Shown in pieces: positions 35,348-44,809 of a stretch of 64,000 nt of DNA. This DNA comes from a bacterium. Its GTDB lineage: Bacteria; Bacillota; Bacilli; Lactobacillales; Streptococcaceae. The notes beneath the pieces were generated by a model that worked only from the letters and a program-made list of their open reading frames with translations, was not told the DNA's origin and did no database searches. Within the stretch, counting starts at the first letter, position 1. Each line of letters begins with the position of its first letter. The DNA lies in NCBI GenBank assembly GCA_905221205.1, contig CAJNCG010000001.1:496001-560000 (forward strand), given 5' to 3'. A program made the translations under genes and the position numbers.

Positions 35348-36940
35348 TTAATCTCCTCTATAATCTTTATATTTTTTAATGTAGTCATCTGGAGTTGCTT
35401 CTACTTCAGATACTACAAGTTCTAATTGGTTTACATTGAAAAAACTTAAAGTCTCTTCTACTGATCCGTAAAAGGCTAATTTCCCACAAGATTCTTCCTC
35501 ACTTTTAGCCAAAACTAAAACCTTATCAAACAACTCAGGCGTTCTATCAGGACTATGGGAAATAATAAAAACAATCTTATTATCATCAGCTATGTTTCTT
35601 AGACTAGACATGATAGAACGAGCATTACTTCCATCTACACCTGAATCTGGCTCGTCCAAGACAAATAAAACAGGATCTGCAATATATTCCGTTGCAATAC
35701 TTAGTCTCTTTTTTTCCCCACCACTAAGTTCTGATACTAAAGAATCTCTTTTCTTTGTCAATTTTACGGTCTCTAAAACCCTTGAAATTTTATCTTCCAA
35801 TAAAGACTTGTCTTTTGTAAAATCCCTAACTAGTTTCATCTCGGCAGCATTTTTCAATGTCATATAGACACTATCTTTTTCACGATGTAAACTAAATTGA
35901 GGAACATTCGCAATCATTCTTTTAACTTTATCAAATTGATTATAAATATTTATATTTCCTAACAAGATTTCAGCGTCTGCTTTTTCAATTCCCATTATTG
36001 CATTGATGAGTGTTGTTTTTCCTGCACCAGATCCACCTAAAATGAGTACGATTTCCCCAGAAGATACTGAAAAATCAATATCCGAAAGCAATAACTTTTC
36101 TCCAGCCAAACGTTTTCGAATTGAAACAGATAACCTTGTATTATCTGATATACTATTGATATTTTCTGCAATACTTTTCTCTTGCTCTTCAGTTAATTCA
36201 TTTTGAAAAATTAATTGATTGTCATAGACAAGGAATAATCTGTGATGAATGGATACTAAATCATAGTTTTTTAAACGAATTTTGTCCTGAGGAATGCTAT
36301 TATTTAAAATAACTTGATCATCATTTGGGATAAGATAGAGAATTTCATCATCAAAGACTTCAAAACTATCATTAATTTTATCAGCTATTTGAAGAGTAAT
36401 TCCTTCCTGCTGCCATTCTACATCCTTTTGATTCATGAGACTAAATATATAAATAGTCTCATCCTGTCTAAGCGTATCTCTATTCGTTAGATAGTGTTTT
36501 TTTCCCACTTCAATTTTTACATTATTGACATAGATATCTTCTGAATCACTTTGTAAGTAGTAACCAAGATAATCCTTATGTATAGAACTACTTTGAAGAT
36601 TATTTGCAATTTCATCAAGTTCCTTTATTTCAACGCCATCTTTTGTAATCATAAAGGTAAAGAAAGATAAGGTATTATCTGCAACTTCCTCACCCTTATC
36701 AATTTTTTCAGAAATACTATCCTTTATTTTCTCGCTAACCTGCTTAAAGCTTGATGGCATTTTAAAATGCGCATTTTTTTCCTTTTGATTGTAGTCACTC
36801 TTGCTGTCATCAAGATAGCGTAGTTCTACTTTTGGCTTTGAATTATCAACATATTCTCCACAAAAAGCACAAAATTTCCAACTTACTCCTATCTTTTTAG
36901 AACAACTTGGACAGACTATTTTTACAGTATAATCTTTCAT
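35348..36940 (-). CDS. Zinc-ribbon, FHA-like and ABCG-type ATPase fusion
   Basis: A 530-aa multidomain protein. Residues 10-27 form a zinc ribbon (CPSC, then CAFC). About residues 85-250 hold two FHA-like beta segments (EDIYVNNVKIEVGKKHYLTN, then QVILNNSIPQDKIRLKNYDL), which in FHA domains read phospho-threonine. The ATPase follows with Walker A GGSGAGKTT, signature LSGGEKKR, Walker B LFVLDEPDSGVD and switch ISHSP; the DSGVD form is ABCG-like. It is second of three tightly spaced AT-rich genes. FHA assignment is by eye and moderate. Confidence 0.8.
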   Translation of the reverse strand: MKDYTVKIVCPSCSKKIGVSWKFCAFCGEYVDNSKPKVELRYLDDSKSDYNQKEKNAHFKMPSSFKQVSEKIKDSISEKIDKGEEVADNTLSFFTFMITKDGVEIKELDEIANNLQSSSIHKDYLGYYLQSDSEDIYVNNVKIEVGKKHYLTNRDTLRQDETIYIFSLMNQKDVEWQQEGITLQIADKINDSFEVFDDEILYLIPNDDQVILNNSIPQDKIRLKNYDLVSIHHRLFLVYDNQLIFQNELTEEQEKSIAENINSISDNTRLSVSIRKRLAGEKLLLSDIDFSVSSGEIVLILGGSGAGKTTLINAIMGIEKADAEILLGNINIYNQFDKVKRMIANVPQFSLHREKDSVYMTLKNAAEMKLVRDFTKDKSLLEDKISRVLETVKLTKKRDSLVSELSGGEKKRLSIATEYIADPVLFVLDEPDSGVDGSNARSIMSSLRNIADDNKIVFIISHSPDRTPELFDKVLVLAKSEEESCGKLAFYGSVEETLSFFNVNQLELVVSEVEATPDDYIKKYKDYRGD

Positions 36941-36942
36941 TT

Positions 36943-37320
36943 TTAACTCTTCTTCACTGCTTTACCACAATTGATGCAAAACTCAAAACTTCTTGCTAAA
37001 CTTTCTCCACAATTTGGACAAGAAATCAAATCTTGATCATCTATGTCAATCGATTTTTGGATACTTATTTGTTCTTTAAACAACTCTTTTATTTCTGCAA
37101 TTTCTGAGGAATAAAGAGAATTTTCCTTTATTTCTTCTAAATTTTCTTCAACAAATTTAATTCCAATTAATCTATATAAATCATTAATTTTATTTTGTCG
37201 TAATTGGATTTCTTTCCTCTTACGATTATTTTCAACATTTTGCTTTCCTTCTGAAATGACATTACTTGTCGTTTCTTTCACGATTCTAGCACTATCTCTT
37301 AATTGATCTAAAAAAGCCAT
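36943..37320 (-). CDS. Helical zinc-ribbon protein, first gene of FHA-ABC operon
   Basis: A 125-aa soluble protein. Residues 1-90 are charged and helical, probably coiled coil (SEGKQNVENNRKRKEIQLRQ). The C-terminus is a four-cysteine zinc ribbon (SCPNCGESLARS, then CINCGKAVKK) very like the ribbon on the next protein. It lies two bases upstream of that gene. I do not recognise a named family. It may be a partner or scaffold of the FHA-ABC ATPase. Confidence 0.75.
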   Translation of the reverse strand: MAFLDQLRDSARIVKETTSNVISEGKQNVENNRKRKEIQLRQNKINDLYRLIGIKFVEENLEEIKENSLYSSEIAEIKELFKEQISIQKSIDIDDQDLISCPNCGESLARSFEFCINCGKAVKKS

Positions 37321-37731
37321 AACTTCTCCTCGTATTTAGATTAGCAATTGTTTATTTTTCCACTTTTAGTATAACATATAACCTTACATTATTAAACTTT
37401 TAACAAAAACTTACTTTCAGTATCACTCTCTGTAGAAAAAATCTTCTGCTTTTTCACTTTTTGTAGGATGTTCAAAAACAATTTGCAATCCTTAACAATT
37501 TAGTTTTCATAAGAGTCAAAAATATTTTGATTACCTTATTATTTTTCTATATTATATCATGTTTTTGATTTCATTTTGAAAATCATTCCACTTTTCCTTG
37601 TTTTCTCCATCTTTTTTTAAAATAAGATTTGATATTTTGATAATTTTCTAACTTTTTTAGTGTATAATGGTAATATGAACAGTTTTTTACGATAATTACT
37701 GACATTTCATCTCTCTAGAAAGGCAAATTAC
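37321..37731. promoter_or_regulatory. AT-rich divergent promoter region
   Basis: 411 bases between the FHA-ABC operon and the amidase gene. The operon side has an extended -10 (TGT then TATACT, minus strand, 37368-37373). The amidase side has TATAAT at 37663-37668 with TTGATA 20 bp upstream, a long spacer. I see no ORF, RNA gene or known repeat; the rest is very AT-rich. Confidence 0.6.
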
Positions 37732-39189
37732 ATGAAAGCACACAAAAGACTGACACTTTTAGCTTTGGCTGTTCTTGGCTTATCCAGCCAAGTCGTTTTG
37801 GCTGATGACACAAGTCATTCTACTACTAATCCTATCACTAGTTCGACTAGCAGCTCAACTAATACTTCCACTAGTCATTCTACTAAGAGTTCTACCAATA
37901 CTTCTGCTAATAGTTCTCAAGCTAGTACAGAAACTTCGTCGAGCACAGCTAGTTCAAGTGAGCAAGAAATCAAACCTTCTCTTTCTAGAGAAACCCAATC
38001 TAATCAACCTATACAGACTGGCTGGGTAAAAGAGGGGAACAAGTGGACTTTTTATAGTCAAACTGGTATCAAATTTACAGATACCCTCTATGATGGTTAT
38101 CTCTTTGATAGTAATGGCTACTTGCTCGAAAACAGATGGTATCAGATGGGAAATAATTGGTACTATATCAATGGTTCAGGGAAATATTTATCCAACCAAT
38201 GGAGCCAAATCAATGGCAAGTGGTATGCTTTTGATGGCTACGGTAGAATGCTGGCCAATGTCTGGAAGGGCGATTACTACCTCAAATCCAGCGGTGCCAT
38301 GGCAGATAGGGAATGGGTCTACGACCAAAACTACTCTAGTTGGTTTTACCTCAAATCTGGCGGACGCTACGCCCAAAAACAATGGATTGGTTCCTACTAT
38401 CTTAAATCTGGTGGCTACATGGCCCATAAGGAATGGATTTACGATCCAGACTATCAAGCTTGGTACTATCTTAAGGACGATGGTGTGTATGTTACAGGAA
38501 CCTATGCAGTGGATGGTAAAAACCAACTTTTCCAAGGAAATGGAAAATGGGTTCGTGAATTAGCACAAGGTTTTCAAAAAGGACATTACTCTAAAACTAT
38601 TTTTCTAGATCCAGGACACGGTGGTAAGGATCGCGGTGCTTATTATTATGGCATAGCTGAAAAAGATTTAAACCTACAAGTTTATCGTAAGCTACGTAAA
38701 CGACTAGAAGGACTCGGCTATACCGTTCTAACTTCTCGAGATAGCGATATAGACGTTGATTTTATTACCGAGCGTTCTCGTATGGTCAACAAGACCAATG
38801 CAGACTTTTTCATCAGCCTTCATTTCAATGCAAAAGGAAATGATACAACTGTTAATCTAGGTATCCAGACCTATTCTTACAAAGATGAAACTGGTTTCCC
38901 TAGCAAGATTAACAAAGATTGGCATAATAATCCTGAACGGATGAGTGAAAGTAACCGTCTTGCTGCCGATATCCATTCTTCACTATTAGCTGAAACTGGA
39001 GCCAGAGATGCCGGACTCTTGCAAGCTACCTTTGCTGTTCTACGTGAAACAGCTAAACCAGCTGTTTTGCTAGAGATGGGATATATGGATAATCCAGAAG
39101 AAAACAAAAAAATCCGTAGTAGTGAATACCAAGATAAACTGGTTGAAGGGATTGTCAAGGGAATCCAGAAATATTACGCTGGGAATTAA
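37732..39189 (+). CDS. Choline-binding N-acetylmuramoyl-L-alanine amidase (Amidase_3)
   Basis: A 485-aa secreted wall hydrolase. Signal peptide is residues 1-24 (ending SSQVVLA). A Ser/Thr-rich linker runs to about 90. Then come about eight choline-binding repeats (NRWYQMGNNWYYINGSGKY, NQWSQINGKWYAFDGYGRM) to about 285. The C-terminal Amidase_3 domain has zinc ligands in DPGHGGKDRG (His296), IAEKDLN and SLHFNA, and catalytic Glu in LLEMGYMDNPEE. It would cut MurNAc-L-Ala bonds while held on teichoic-acid choline. It differs from LytA, which is Amidase_2 with C-terminal repeats. It has its own terminator. Confidence 0.9.
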   Translation: MKAHKRLTLLALAVLGLSSQVVLADDTSHSTTNPITSSTSSSTNTSTSHSTKSSTNTSANSSQASTETSSSTASSSEQEIKPSLSRETQSNQPIQTGWVKEGNKWTFYSQTGIKFTDTLYDGYLFDSNGYLLENRWYQMGNNWYYINGSGKYLSNQWSQINGKWYAFDGYGRMLANVWKGDYYLKSSGAMADREWVYDQNYSSWFYLKSGGRYAQKQWIGSYYLKSGGYMAHKEWIYDPDYQAWYYLKDDGVYVTGTYAVDGKNQLFQGNGKWVRELAQGFQKGHYSKTIFLDPGHGGKDRGAYYYGIAEKDLNLQVYRKLRKRLEGLGYTVLTSRDSDIDVDFITERSRMVNKTNADFFISLHFNAKGNDTTVNLGIQTYSYKDETGFPSKINKDWHNNPERMSESNRLAADIHSSLLAETGARDAGLLQATFAVLRETAKPAVLLEMGYMDNPEENKKIRSSEYQDKLVEGIVKGIQKYYAGN

Positions 39190-39197
39190 AGCAGTTT

Positions 39198-39228
39198 AAG
39201 CCTCGAACTCATTCGGGGCTTATTTTTC
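39198..39228 (+). terminator. Amidase gene terminator
   Basis: AAGCCTCGAA / TTCGGGGCTT stem with a CTCA loop, then ATTTTTCTT. Confidence 0.85.
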
Positions 39229-39332
39229 TTATCCAAATTGTGTTCTTCTTTCTAGAACTATTTCCTTTTTCAGCTTATTCTCCCCAACTGTGCTATACTT
39301 AATTTAGTACATTCTTTAAGATTGGAGCTAAT

Positions 39333-39962
39333 ATGAAAATCCATAAAACTGTGAATCCTATTGCCTATGAAAACACCTATTACCTAGAAGGTGAAAAGCA
39401 CGTCATTGTGGTAGATCCAGGTAGCCATTGGGAAGCCATTCGTCAGACCATCGAGACGATCAACAAACCAGTCTGCGCCATTCTATTGACCCACGCCCAT
39501 TATGACCATATCATGAGTTTAGACTTGGTGCGCGAGACTTTTGGCAATCCTCCTGTCTATATCGCAGAGAGCGAAGCATCTTGGCTTTACACACCCGGAG
39601 ATAATCTCTCTGGTCTCCCTCGTCACGATGATATGGCAGATGTGGTCGCAAAACCTGCAGAACACACCTTTGTCTTTCACCAAGAATACCAACTAGAGGA
39701 ATTTCGTTTCACTGTCTTACCAACACCAGGACATTCTATCGGCGGTGTTTCTATCGTCTTTCCTGATGCTCACCTAGTCTTGACAGGAGATGCCCTATTC
39801 CGTGAAACAATCGGACGGACAGATCTTCCAACTGGTAGTACGGAGCAACTCCTTCATAGTATCCAAACCCAACTCTTCACTCTACCAAACTATGATGTCT
39901 ATCCAGGGCATGGTCCATCTACTACTATTGCTCACGAAAAGACCTTCAATCCTTTTTTCTAG
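39333..39962 (+). CDS. MBL-fold metallo-hydrolase (glyoxalase II-like)
   Basis: A 209-aa hydrolase with the metallo-beta-lactamase fold. It has the dimetal motif LLTHAHYDHI (HxHxDH form), then PTPGHSIGGVSIVFP, LTGDALFRETIGRTDLP and DVYPGHGPST, giving the full ligand set. It has no signal peptide. It is one of the short cytosolic thiolesterase-like members; substrate unknown. The ATG follows TTGGAG. It ends at a strong bidirectional terminator facing pepO. Confidence 0.9.
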   Translation: MKIHKTVNPIAYENTYYLEGEKHVIVVDPGSHWEAIRQTIETINKPVCAILLTHAHYDHIMSLDLVRETFGNPPVYIAESEASWLYTPGDNLSGLPRHDDMADVVAKPAEHTFVFHQEYQLEEFRFTVLPTPGHSIGGVSIVFPDAHLVLTGDALFRETIGRTDLPTGSTEQLLHSIQTQLFTLPNYDVYPGHGPSTTIAHEKTFNPFF

Positions 39963-40022
39963 CAAGATGATGACAATCAATATCGTAATTTAAGTAAACT
40001 ATTCAGCAATTCTTTCCATTAT

Positions 40023-40068
40023 AAAAGGCATCCAATCAAGTTTTCACACCTGATTGGATGCCTTTTTC
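40023..40068. terminator. Bidirectional terminator
   Basis: A perfect 16-bp stem, AAAAGGCATCCAATCA / TGATTGGATGCCTTTT, between the MBL-hydrolase and pepO genes. Confidence 0.95.
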
Positions 40069-40088
40069 TAATTGCTTCCTTCTTGGCA

Positions 40089-41981
40089 TTACCAAATAAT
40101 CACGCGCTCTTCTGGTGAACGCCACATACCGTCTCCTTCTTTGACATCATAGGTTGTAAAGAAGTCATCGAAGTTTGGCACTTGCACATTGACACGGAGT
40201 TTGGCTGGTGCGTGCACATCGACACTAGCCAAAAGTTTCATAAATTCTGGACGACCTTTCATGCGCCAGATGCGACCGAAGTTGTAGAAGAATTCTTCTG
40301 CTGAGAAGTCTGGTTCCCTCTTAGCTGCTTCAAGCGCTGCAGCGATTCCTCCTAAGTCAGCCACGTTTTCGGACACAGTCAATTTACCGTTGATGGTTGC
40401 TCCATAAGAATCCTGTCCATCAAACTGGTCAATAACTTTTTGTGTTTTCTCCTTGAAGGCAGCATAGTCACTCTCTGTCCACCAATCCTTGAGGCTACCA
40501 TTTTCATCAAAGGAAGCTCCGTTGGTATCAAAGGCGTGGGAAATTTCATGGGCAATAACTGCCCCAATACCACCGTAATTAGCAGAAGATGACTGATGCA
40601 AGTCATAGAAAGGAGCCTGTAAAATGGCCGCTGGAAAGACAATCAGGTTCTTCTGTGGATTGTAGTAGGCATTGACCATATGAGCAGGCATACCCCATTC
40701 CTTATAGTCCACAGGCTGGTTCCACTTGCTCCAACTATGCTTGATTTCCACACGCGCAAAGGCAAGAGCATTGTCAAAAAGACTAGCAGTCTCATCCACT
40801 ACCTTGTCCTTATAGCGTTCTGGCAATTCTTCTGGGTAACCGATATAAGGCTTGATGACATTGAGTTTAACGATAGCCTTGTCACGAGTTTCTGGAGTCA
40901 GCCAGTCATTTTTAGCCAAGCGTTCCTTATAGACATCAATCATGGTTGCCACTTTTCTCTCCACGTCCGCTTTGGCTTCTGGAGAGAATTTTTCATGGGC
41001 ATACCAGAGACCCAAGGCTTGTTTGAAAGGACCTTGTGCTAGCTGGTAGGCTGCCTTAACCTTATCTTTGGCTTCTGGAACTCCAGAAAGCGCACGGCTA
41101 TAGGCACCTGACAAGACACGGATTTCTTCCGTTAAATAGCTGGTTGAAAGATTGACAACACTCAAAATCAAGGTTGCCTTGAGAAGAGGCCAAGCTTCCT
41201 CACTATAGAATTGCTCTGCTGCTTGCCAGAAACGTTCCTCGTCTACGATAACCTTGTCTGGCACTTGTCCAAGAACTGCTTGGAAGAAGTCATCCAAAGG
41301 TAGGGCAGGTGCGAATTTCTTGAAATCTTCGTAAGCATATGGATGGTAGAGTTTAGCATATTCCGAACTTTCTTCATTAGAAAGCACCACTGCCGCCACG
41401 CGACGGTCCAATTCAAGTCTTTTTTCTAGCAAGTCTTCAATTTCTTCATCAGAGAAATCATAAGCCTTGAGGAGATTTGCGCTGGTTTCTTTCCAAAGGG
41501 TCAAGAGTTCCTCACGTTGAGGATGGTCTTCAGCATAGTAGGTCGTATCGGGCAGGATCGTGCTTGGAGCACTGGCCCATAAAACATTGATTCTAGCATC
41601 CATAAAGTCTGGCGAAACACCAAAAGGAAGGAAATTAGGTTTTCCAGCAAGCTCAAACTCTGCTAGTTTGGCAGTGAAATCTGTAAAAGTTTCCAATTCT
41701 TGGAATTCTTTAAGAAGAGGCAAAATAGGTGTGATACCGTCAGCTTCTCTCTTGTCAAAATCACGAACTAGGCGGTGGTATTTGACAAAGTTTGCCAAGA
41801 TAGCATCCTCAGGCACCTCTTCTCCTACCAACCACTTGTCTGTTGTCGCCAACATCAGATCTTCAATTTCCTGGTCTAAATCCACAAAACCTCCAGTTTG
41901 AGACTTATCTGCTGGGATTTCAGCAGTCTTCTGCCATTCTCCATTGATTGCATCATAAAAATCGTCTTGATAACGTGTCAT
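40089..41981 (-). CDS. pepO: M13-family endopeptidase O
   Basis: A 630-aa zinc metallopeptidase of the neprilysin family. The zinc motif is HEISH at residues 478-482 in VIAHEISHAFDTNG, with the third ligand Glu in VSENVADLGGIAAAL. The structural NAYYNPQKNLIVFPA block precedes it. There is no signal peptide, although pneumococcal PepO is reported at the surface and outside the cell. I chose the ATG at 41981, which gives the known 630-aa size; the longer frame adds 20 unlikely residues. It is divergent from psaBCA. Confidence 0.96.
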   Translation of the reverse strand: MTRYQDDFYDAINGEWQKTAEIPADKSQTGGFVDLDQEIEDLMLATTDKWLVGEEVPEDAILANFVKYHRLVRDFDKREADGITPILPLLKEFQELETFTDFTAKLAEFELAGKPNFLPFGVSPDFMDARINVLWASAPSTILPDTTYYAEDHPQREELLTLWKETSANLLKAYDFSDEEIEDLLEKRLELDRRVAAVVLSNEESSEYAKLYHPYAYEDFKKFAPALPLDDFFQAVLGQVPDKVIVDEERFWQAAEQFYSEEAWPLLKATLILSVVNLSTSYLTEEIRVLSGAYSRALSGVPEAKDKVKAAYQLAQGPFKQALGLWYAHEKFSPEAKADVERKVATMIDVYKERLAKNDWLTPETRDKAIVKLNVIKPYIGYPEELPERYKDKVVDETASLFDNALAFARVEIKHSWSKWNQPVDYKEWGMPAHMVNAYYNPQKNLIVFPAAILQAPFYDLHQSSSANYGGIGAVIAHEISHAFDTNGASFDENGSLKDWWTESDYAAFKEKTQKVIDQFDGQDSYGATINGKLTVSENVADLGGIAAALEAAKREPDFSAEEFFYNFGRIWRMKGRPEFMKLLASVDVHAPAKLRVNVQVPNFDDFFTTYDVKEGDGMWRSPEERVIIW

Positions 41982-42096
41982 CTTGTTCTCGCTTTCATTT
42001 GTACTTGCTTTTAGCTTAACAAAAATTATCTGGGAATGCAATTAAAAATGAACTGATATTTTCTATTGTTTTTCAGTTATTATTTTAATTTTTTCA

Positions 42097-42134
42097 AAAA
42101 TTAACTTGACTTAATTTTTTTTTTAATGTATATT
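42097..42134 (+). promoter_or_regulatory. psaBCA promoter with PsaR box
   Basis: TTGACT at 42106-42111, a 17-bp spacer and TATATT at 42129-42134. The -35 lies in an AT-rich palindrome, AAAATTAA-CTTGAC-TTAATTTT, which fits the PsaR operator. Mn(II)-PsaR bound here would block RNA polymerase. Confidence 0.82.
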
Positions 42135-42158
42135 AAGAGGCAGGAGGAATACAACTGT

Positions 42159-42881
42159 ATGATACGTATCGAAAACCTCAGTGTCTCCTACAAAGAAACG
42201 TTGGCACTTAAGGATATTTCACTAGTGCTCCATGGACCAACAATTACCGGTATCATTGGTCCAAACGGTGCTGGGAAATCAACATTATTAAAAGGGATGC
42301 TGGGAATTATCCCACATCAAGGTCAGGCATTTCTCGATGACAAGGAAGTGAAAAAATCCTTACATCGAATCGCCTATGTCGAACAAAAAATCAATATCGA
42401 CTACAACTTTCCCATCAAGGTCAAGGAATGTGTCTCGTTAGGACTCTTTCCCTCTATCCCCCTCTTTCGCAGTTTAAATGCTAAACATTGGAAGAAAGTG
42501 CAAGAGGCCCTTGAAATTGTCGGTCTAGCTGACTACGCTGAACGTCAAATCAGTCAACTGTCTGGAGGTCAGTTCCAGCGGGTCTTGATTGCCAGATGTC
42601 TGGTGCAGGAAGCCGACTATATCCTCTTAGATGAACCCTTTGTTGGGATTGACTCAGTCAGTGAGGAAATCATCATGAATACGCTGAGAGATCTGAAAAA
42701 AGCTGGTAAGACGGTTCTCATCGTCCACCATGACCTCAGCAAGGTTCCCCACTACTTCGATCAAGTCTTGCTTGTCAATCGAGAAGTGATTGCCTTTGGT
42801 CCAACCAAAGAAACCTTTACCGAAGCCAATCTCAAAGAAGCTTACGGTAATCGACTCTTTTTCAATGGAGGTGACCTATGA
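42159..42881 (+). CDS. psaB: Manganese ABC transporter ATPase
   Basis: A 240-aa ATPase for Mn(II) import. Walker A is [11 protein letters not shown] (about residue 33), the signature LSGGQFQR, Walker [13 protein letters not shown], and the switch His lies in LIVHHDLSK. The start is ATG at 42159 with AGGAGGAA; the frame upstream to 42126 lies across the promoter. It overlaps psaC by four bases. First gene of the PsaR-controlled operon. Confidence 0.96.
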   Translation: MIRIENLSVSYKETLALKDISLVLHGPTITGIIGPNGAGKSTLLKGMLGIIPHQGQAFLDDKEVKKSLHRIAYVEQKINIDYNFPIKVKECVSLGLFPSIPLFRSLNAKHWKKVQEALEIVGLADYAERQISQLSGGQFQRVLIARCLVQEADYILLDEPFVGIDSVSEEIIMNTLRDLKKAGKTVLIVHHDLSKVPHYFDQVLLVNREVIAFGPTKETFTEANLKEAYGNRLFFNGGDL

Positions 42882-43726
42882 TTGCAGAATTTATCGATGG
42901 ATTACAAAAATTCCATTTCTTACAAAATGCCTTGATAACAGCCATTGTCATCGGGGTCGTAGCTGGAGCTGTGGGATGTTTCATCATCCTACGCGGGATG
43001 TCACTCATGGGAGATGCCATTTCACATGCTGTCTTGCCAGGTGTAGCCCTCTCCTTTATCTTGGGCCTTGACTTCTTCATCGGAGCCATTGTCTTTGGAT
43101 TGCTAGCTGCCATCATCATCACCTACATCAAGGGGAACTCGATTATCAAAAGCGATACCGCCATCGGCATTACCTTTTCTTCTTTCTTAGCCCTCGGTAT
43201 CATCTTGATTAGTGTCGCTAAAAGTTCAACTGACCTTTTCCATATTCTTTTTGGTAATATCCTGGCCGTCCAAGATACAGATATGTTTATTACGATGGGT
43301 GTAGGAGCAGCCATTCTCTTGTTAATCTGGATTTTCTTCAAGCAACTCTTGATCACTTCCTTTGATGAACTCTTGGCTAGAGCCATGGGAATGCCTGTCA
43401 ATTTCTATCACTACTTACTCATGGTACTCCTAACTCTCGTGTCTGTGACAGCCATGCAAAGTGTCGGAACTATCCTGATTGTAGCCATGCTGATTACACC
43501 AGCAGCAACTGCTTATCTCTATGCTAATAGCCTGAAAAGTATGATTTTCCTTTCCTCAACCTTTGGAGCGACAGCTTCCGTTTTGGGACTCTTTATCGGC
43601 TATAGCTTTAACGTTGCGGCAGGTTCTAGTATCGTGCTTACAGCCGCTAGTTTCTTTCTCATTAGCTTCTTTATCGCTCCAAAACAACGATATTTGAAAC
43701 TGAAAAATAAACATTTGTTAAAATAA
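42878..43726 (+). CDS. psaC: Manganese ABC transporter permease
   Basis: A 282-aa ABC-3 family membrane protein with eight to nine helices. Family segments: [20 protein letters not shown] near the start, [18 protein letters not shown] (coupling region) and [20 protein letters not shown]. It forms the Mn(II) channel with PsaB. Its ATG overlaps the psaB stop (ATGA). The PsaA gene follows 31 bases later with its own GGAGGA site. Confidence 0.96.
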   Translation: MIAEFIDGLQKFHFLQNALITAIVIGVVAGAVGCFIILRGMSLMGDAISHAVLPGVALSFILGLDFFIGAIVFGLLAAIIITYIKGNSIIKSDTAIGITFSSFLALGIILISVAKSSTDLFHILFGNILAVQDTDMFITMGVGAAILLLIWIFFKQLLITSFDELLARAMGMPVNFYHYLLMVLLTLVSVTAMQSVGTILIVAMLITPAATAYLYANSLKSMIFLSSTFGATASVLGLFIGYSFNVAAGSSIVLTAASFFLISFFIAPKQRYLKLKNKHLLK

Positions 43727-43757
43727 GGGGCAAAACCCCACTAAATTGGAGGATCTA

Positions 43758-44687
43758 ATGAAAAAATTAGGTACATTACTCGTTCTCTTTCTTTCCGTCA
43801 TTGCTCTTGTAGCATGTGCTAGCGGAAAAAAAGATGCAGCTTCTGGTCAAAAACTAAAAGTTGTTGCTACAAACTCAATCATCGCTGATATTACTAAAAA
43901 TATTGCTGGTGACAAGATTGATCTTCACAGTATCGTTCCTGTTGGTCAAGACCCACACGAATACGAACCACTTCCTGAAGACGTTAAGAAAACATCTCAA
44001 GCTGATTTGATTTTCTATAACGGGATCAACCTTGAAACAGGTGGCAATGCTTGGTTTACAAAATTGGTAGAAAATGCTAAGAAAACTGAAAACAAAGACT
44101 ACTTTGCAGTCAGCGAAGGCGTTGATGTTATCTACCTTGAAGGTCAAAACGAAAAAGGCAAAGAAGACCCACACGCTTGGCTCAACCTTGAAAATGGGAT
44201 GATCTTTGCTAAAAATATCGCAAAACAATTGAGCGCTAAAGACCCTAGCAACAAGGAATTCTACGAAAAAAATCTCAAAGAATATACTGATAAGCTAGAC
44301 AAACTTGACAAGGAAGCTAAGGAGAAATTTAACAACATCCCTGCTGAGAAAAAACTCATTGTAACCAGCGAAGGATGCTTCAAATACTTCTCTAAAGCCT
44401 ACGGTGTCCCAAGTGCCTATATCTGGGAAATCAATACTGAAGAAGAAGGAACACCTGACCAAATCAAGACCTTGGTTGAAAAACTTCGCCAAACAAAAAC
44501 TCCTTCACTCTTTGTAGAATCAAGTGTGGATGACCGTCCAATGAAGACTGTTTCACAAGACACAAACATCCCAATCTACGCACAAATCTTTACTGACTCT
44601 ATCGCAGAACAAGGTAAAGAAGGCGACAGCTACTACAACATGATGAAATACAACCTTGACAAGATTGCTGAAGGATTGGCAAAATAA
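43758..44687 (+). CDS. psaA: Manganese-binding lipoprotein, pneumococcal surface adhesin A
   Basis: A 309-aa cluster A-I binding protein. The signal peptide ends in lipobox LVACASG. Metal ligands are expected at the His in GQDPHEYEP, the His in [11 protein letters not shown], a Glu in SEGCFKY and the Asp in [11 protein letters not shown], all of which are visible. It delivers Mn(II), and can be jammed by Zn(II). I chose the ATG at 43758 after TTGGAGGA; it gives the known 309-aa length. A hairpin terminator follows. Confidence 0.97.
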   Translation: MKKLGTLLVLFLSVIALVACASGKKDAASGQKLKVVATNSIIADITKNIAGDKIDLHSIVPVGQDPHEYEPLPEDVKKTSQADLIFYNGINLETGGNAWFTKLVENAKKTENKDYFAVSEGVDVIYLEGQNEKGKEDPHAWLNLENGMIFAKNIAKQLSAKDPSNKEFYEKNLKEYTDKLDKLDKEAKEKFNNIPAEKKLIVTSEGCFKYFSKAYGVPSAYIWEINTEEEGTPDQIKTLVEKLRQTKTPSLFVESSVDDRPMKTVSQDTNIPIYAQIFTDSIAEQGKEGDSYYNMMKYNLDKIAEGLAK

Positions 44688-44693
44688 GCCTCT

Positions 44694-44729
44694 GAAAAAC
44701 GTCATTCTCACATGAGCTGGCGTTTTTTC
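44694..44729 (+). terminator. psaA terminator
   Basis: AAAACG / CGTTTTTT outer stem with an inner CTCA/TGAG stem; T-run at the end. Confidence 0.75.
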
Positions 44730-44754
44730 TATGCCCATATTTCCGGTCAAATCA

Positions 44755-44784
44755 TTGGAAAATTCCGACTGTTTCAGCTAAAAT
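44755..44784 (+). promoter_or_regulatory. tpx promoter
   Basis: TTGGAA at 44755-44760, an 18-bp spacer and TAAAAT at 44779-44784. This suggests tpx can be expressed apart from psaBCA. Confidence 0.6.
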
Positions 44785-44809
44785 GGAAGAAAAAAGATTG
44801 GAGTATCCT

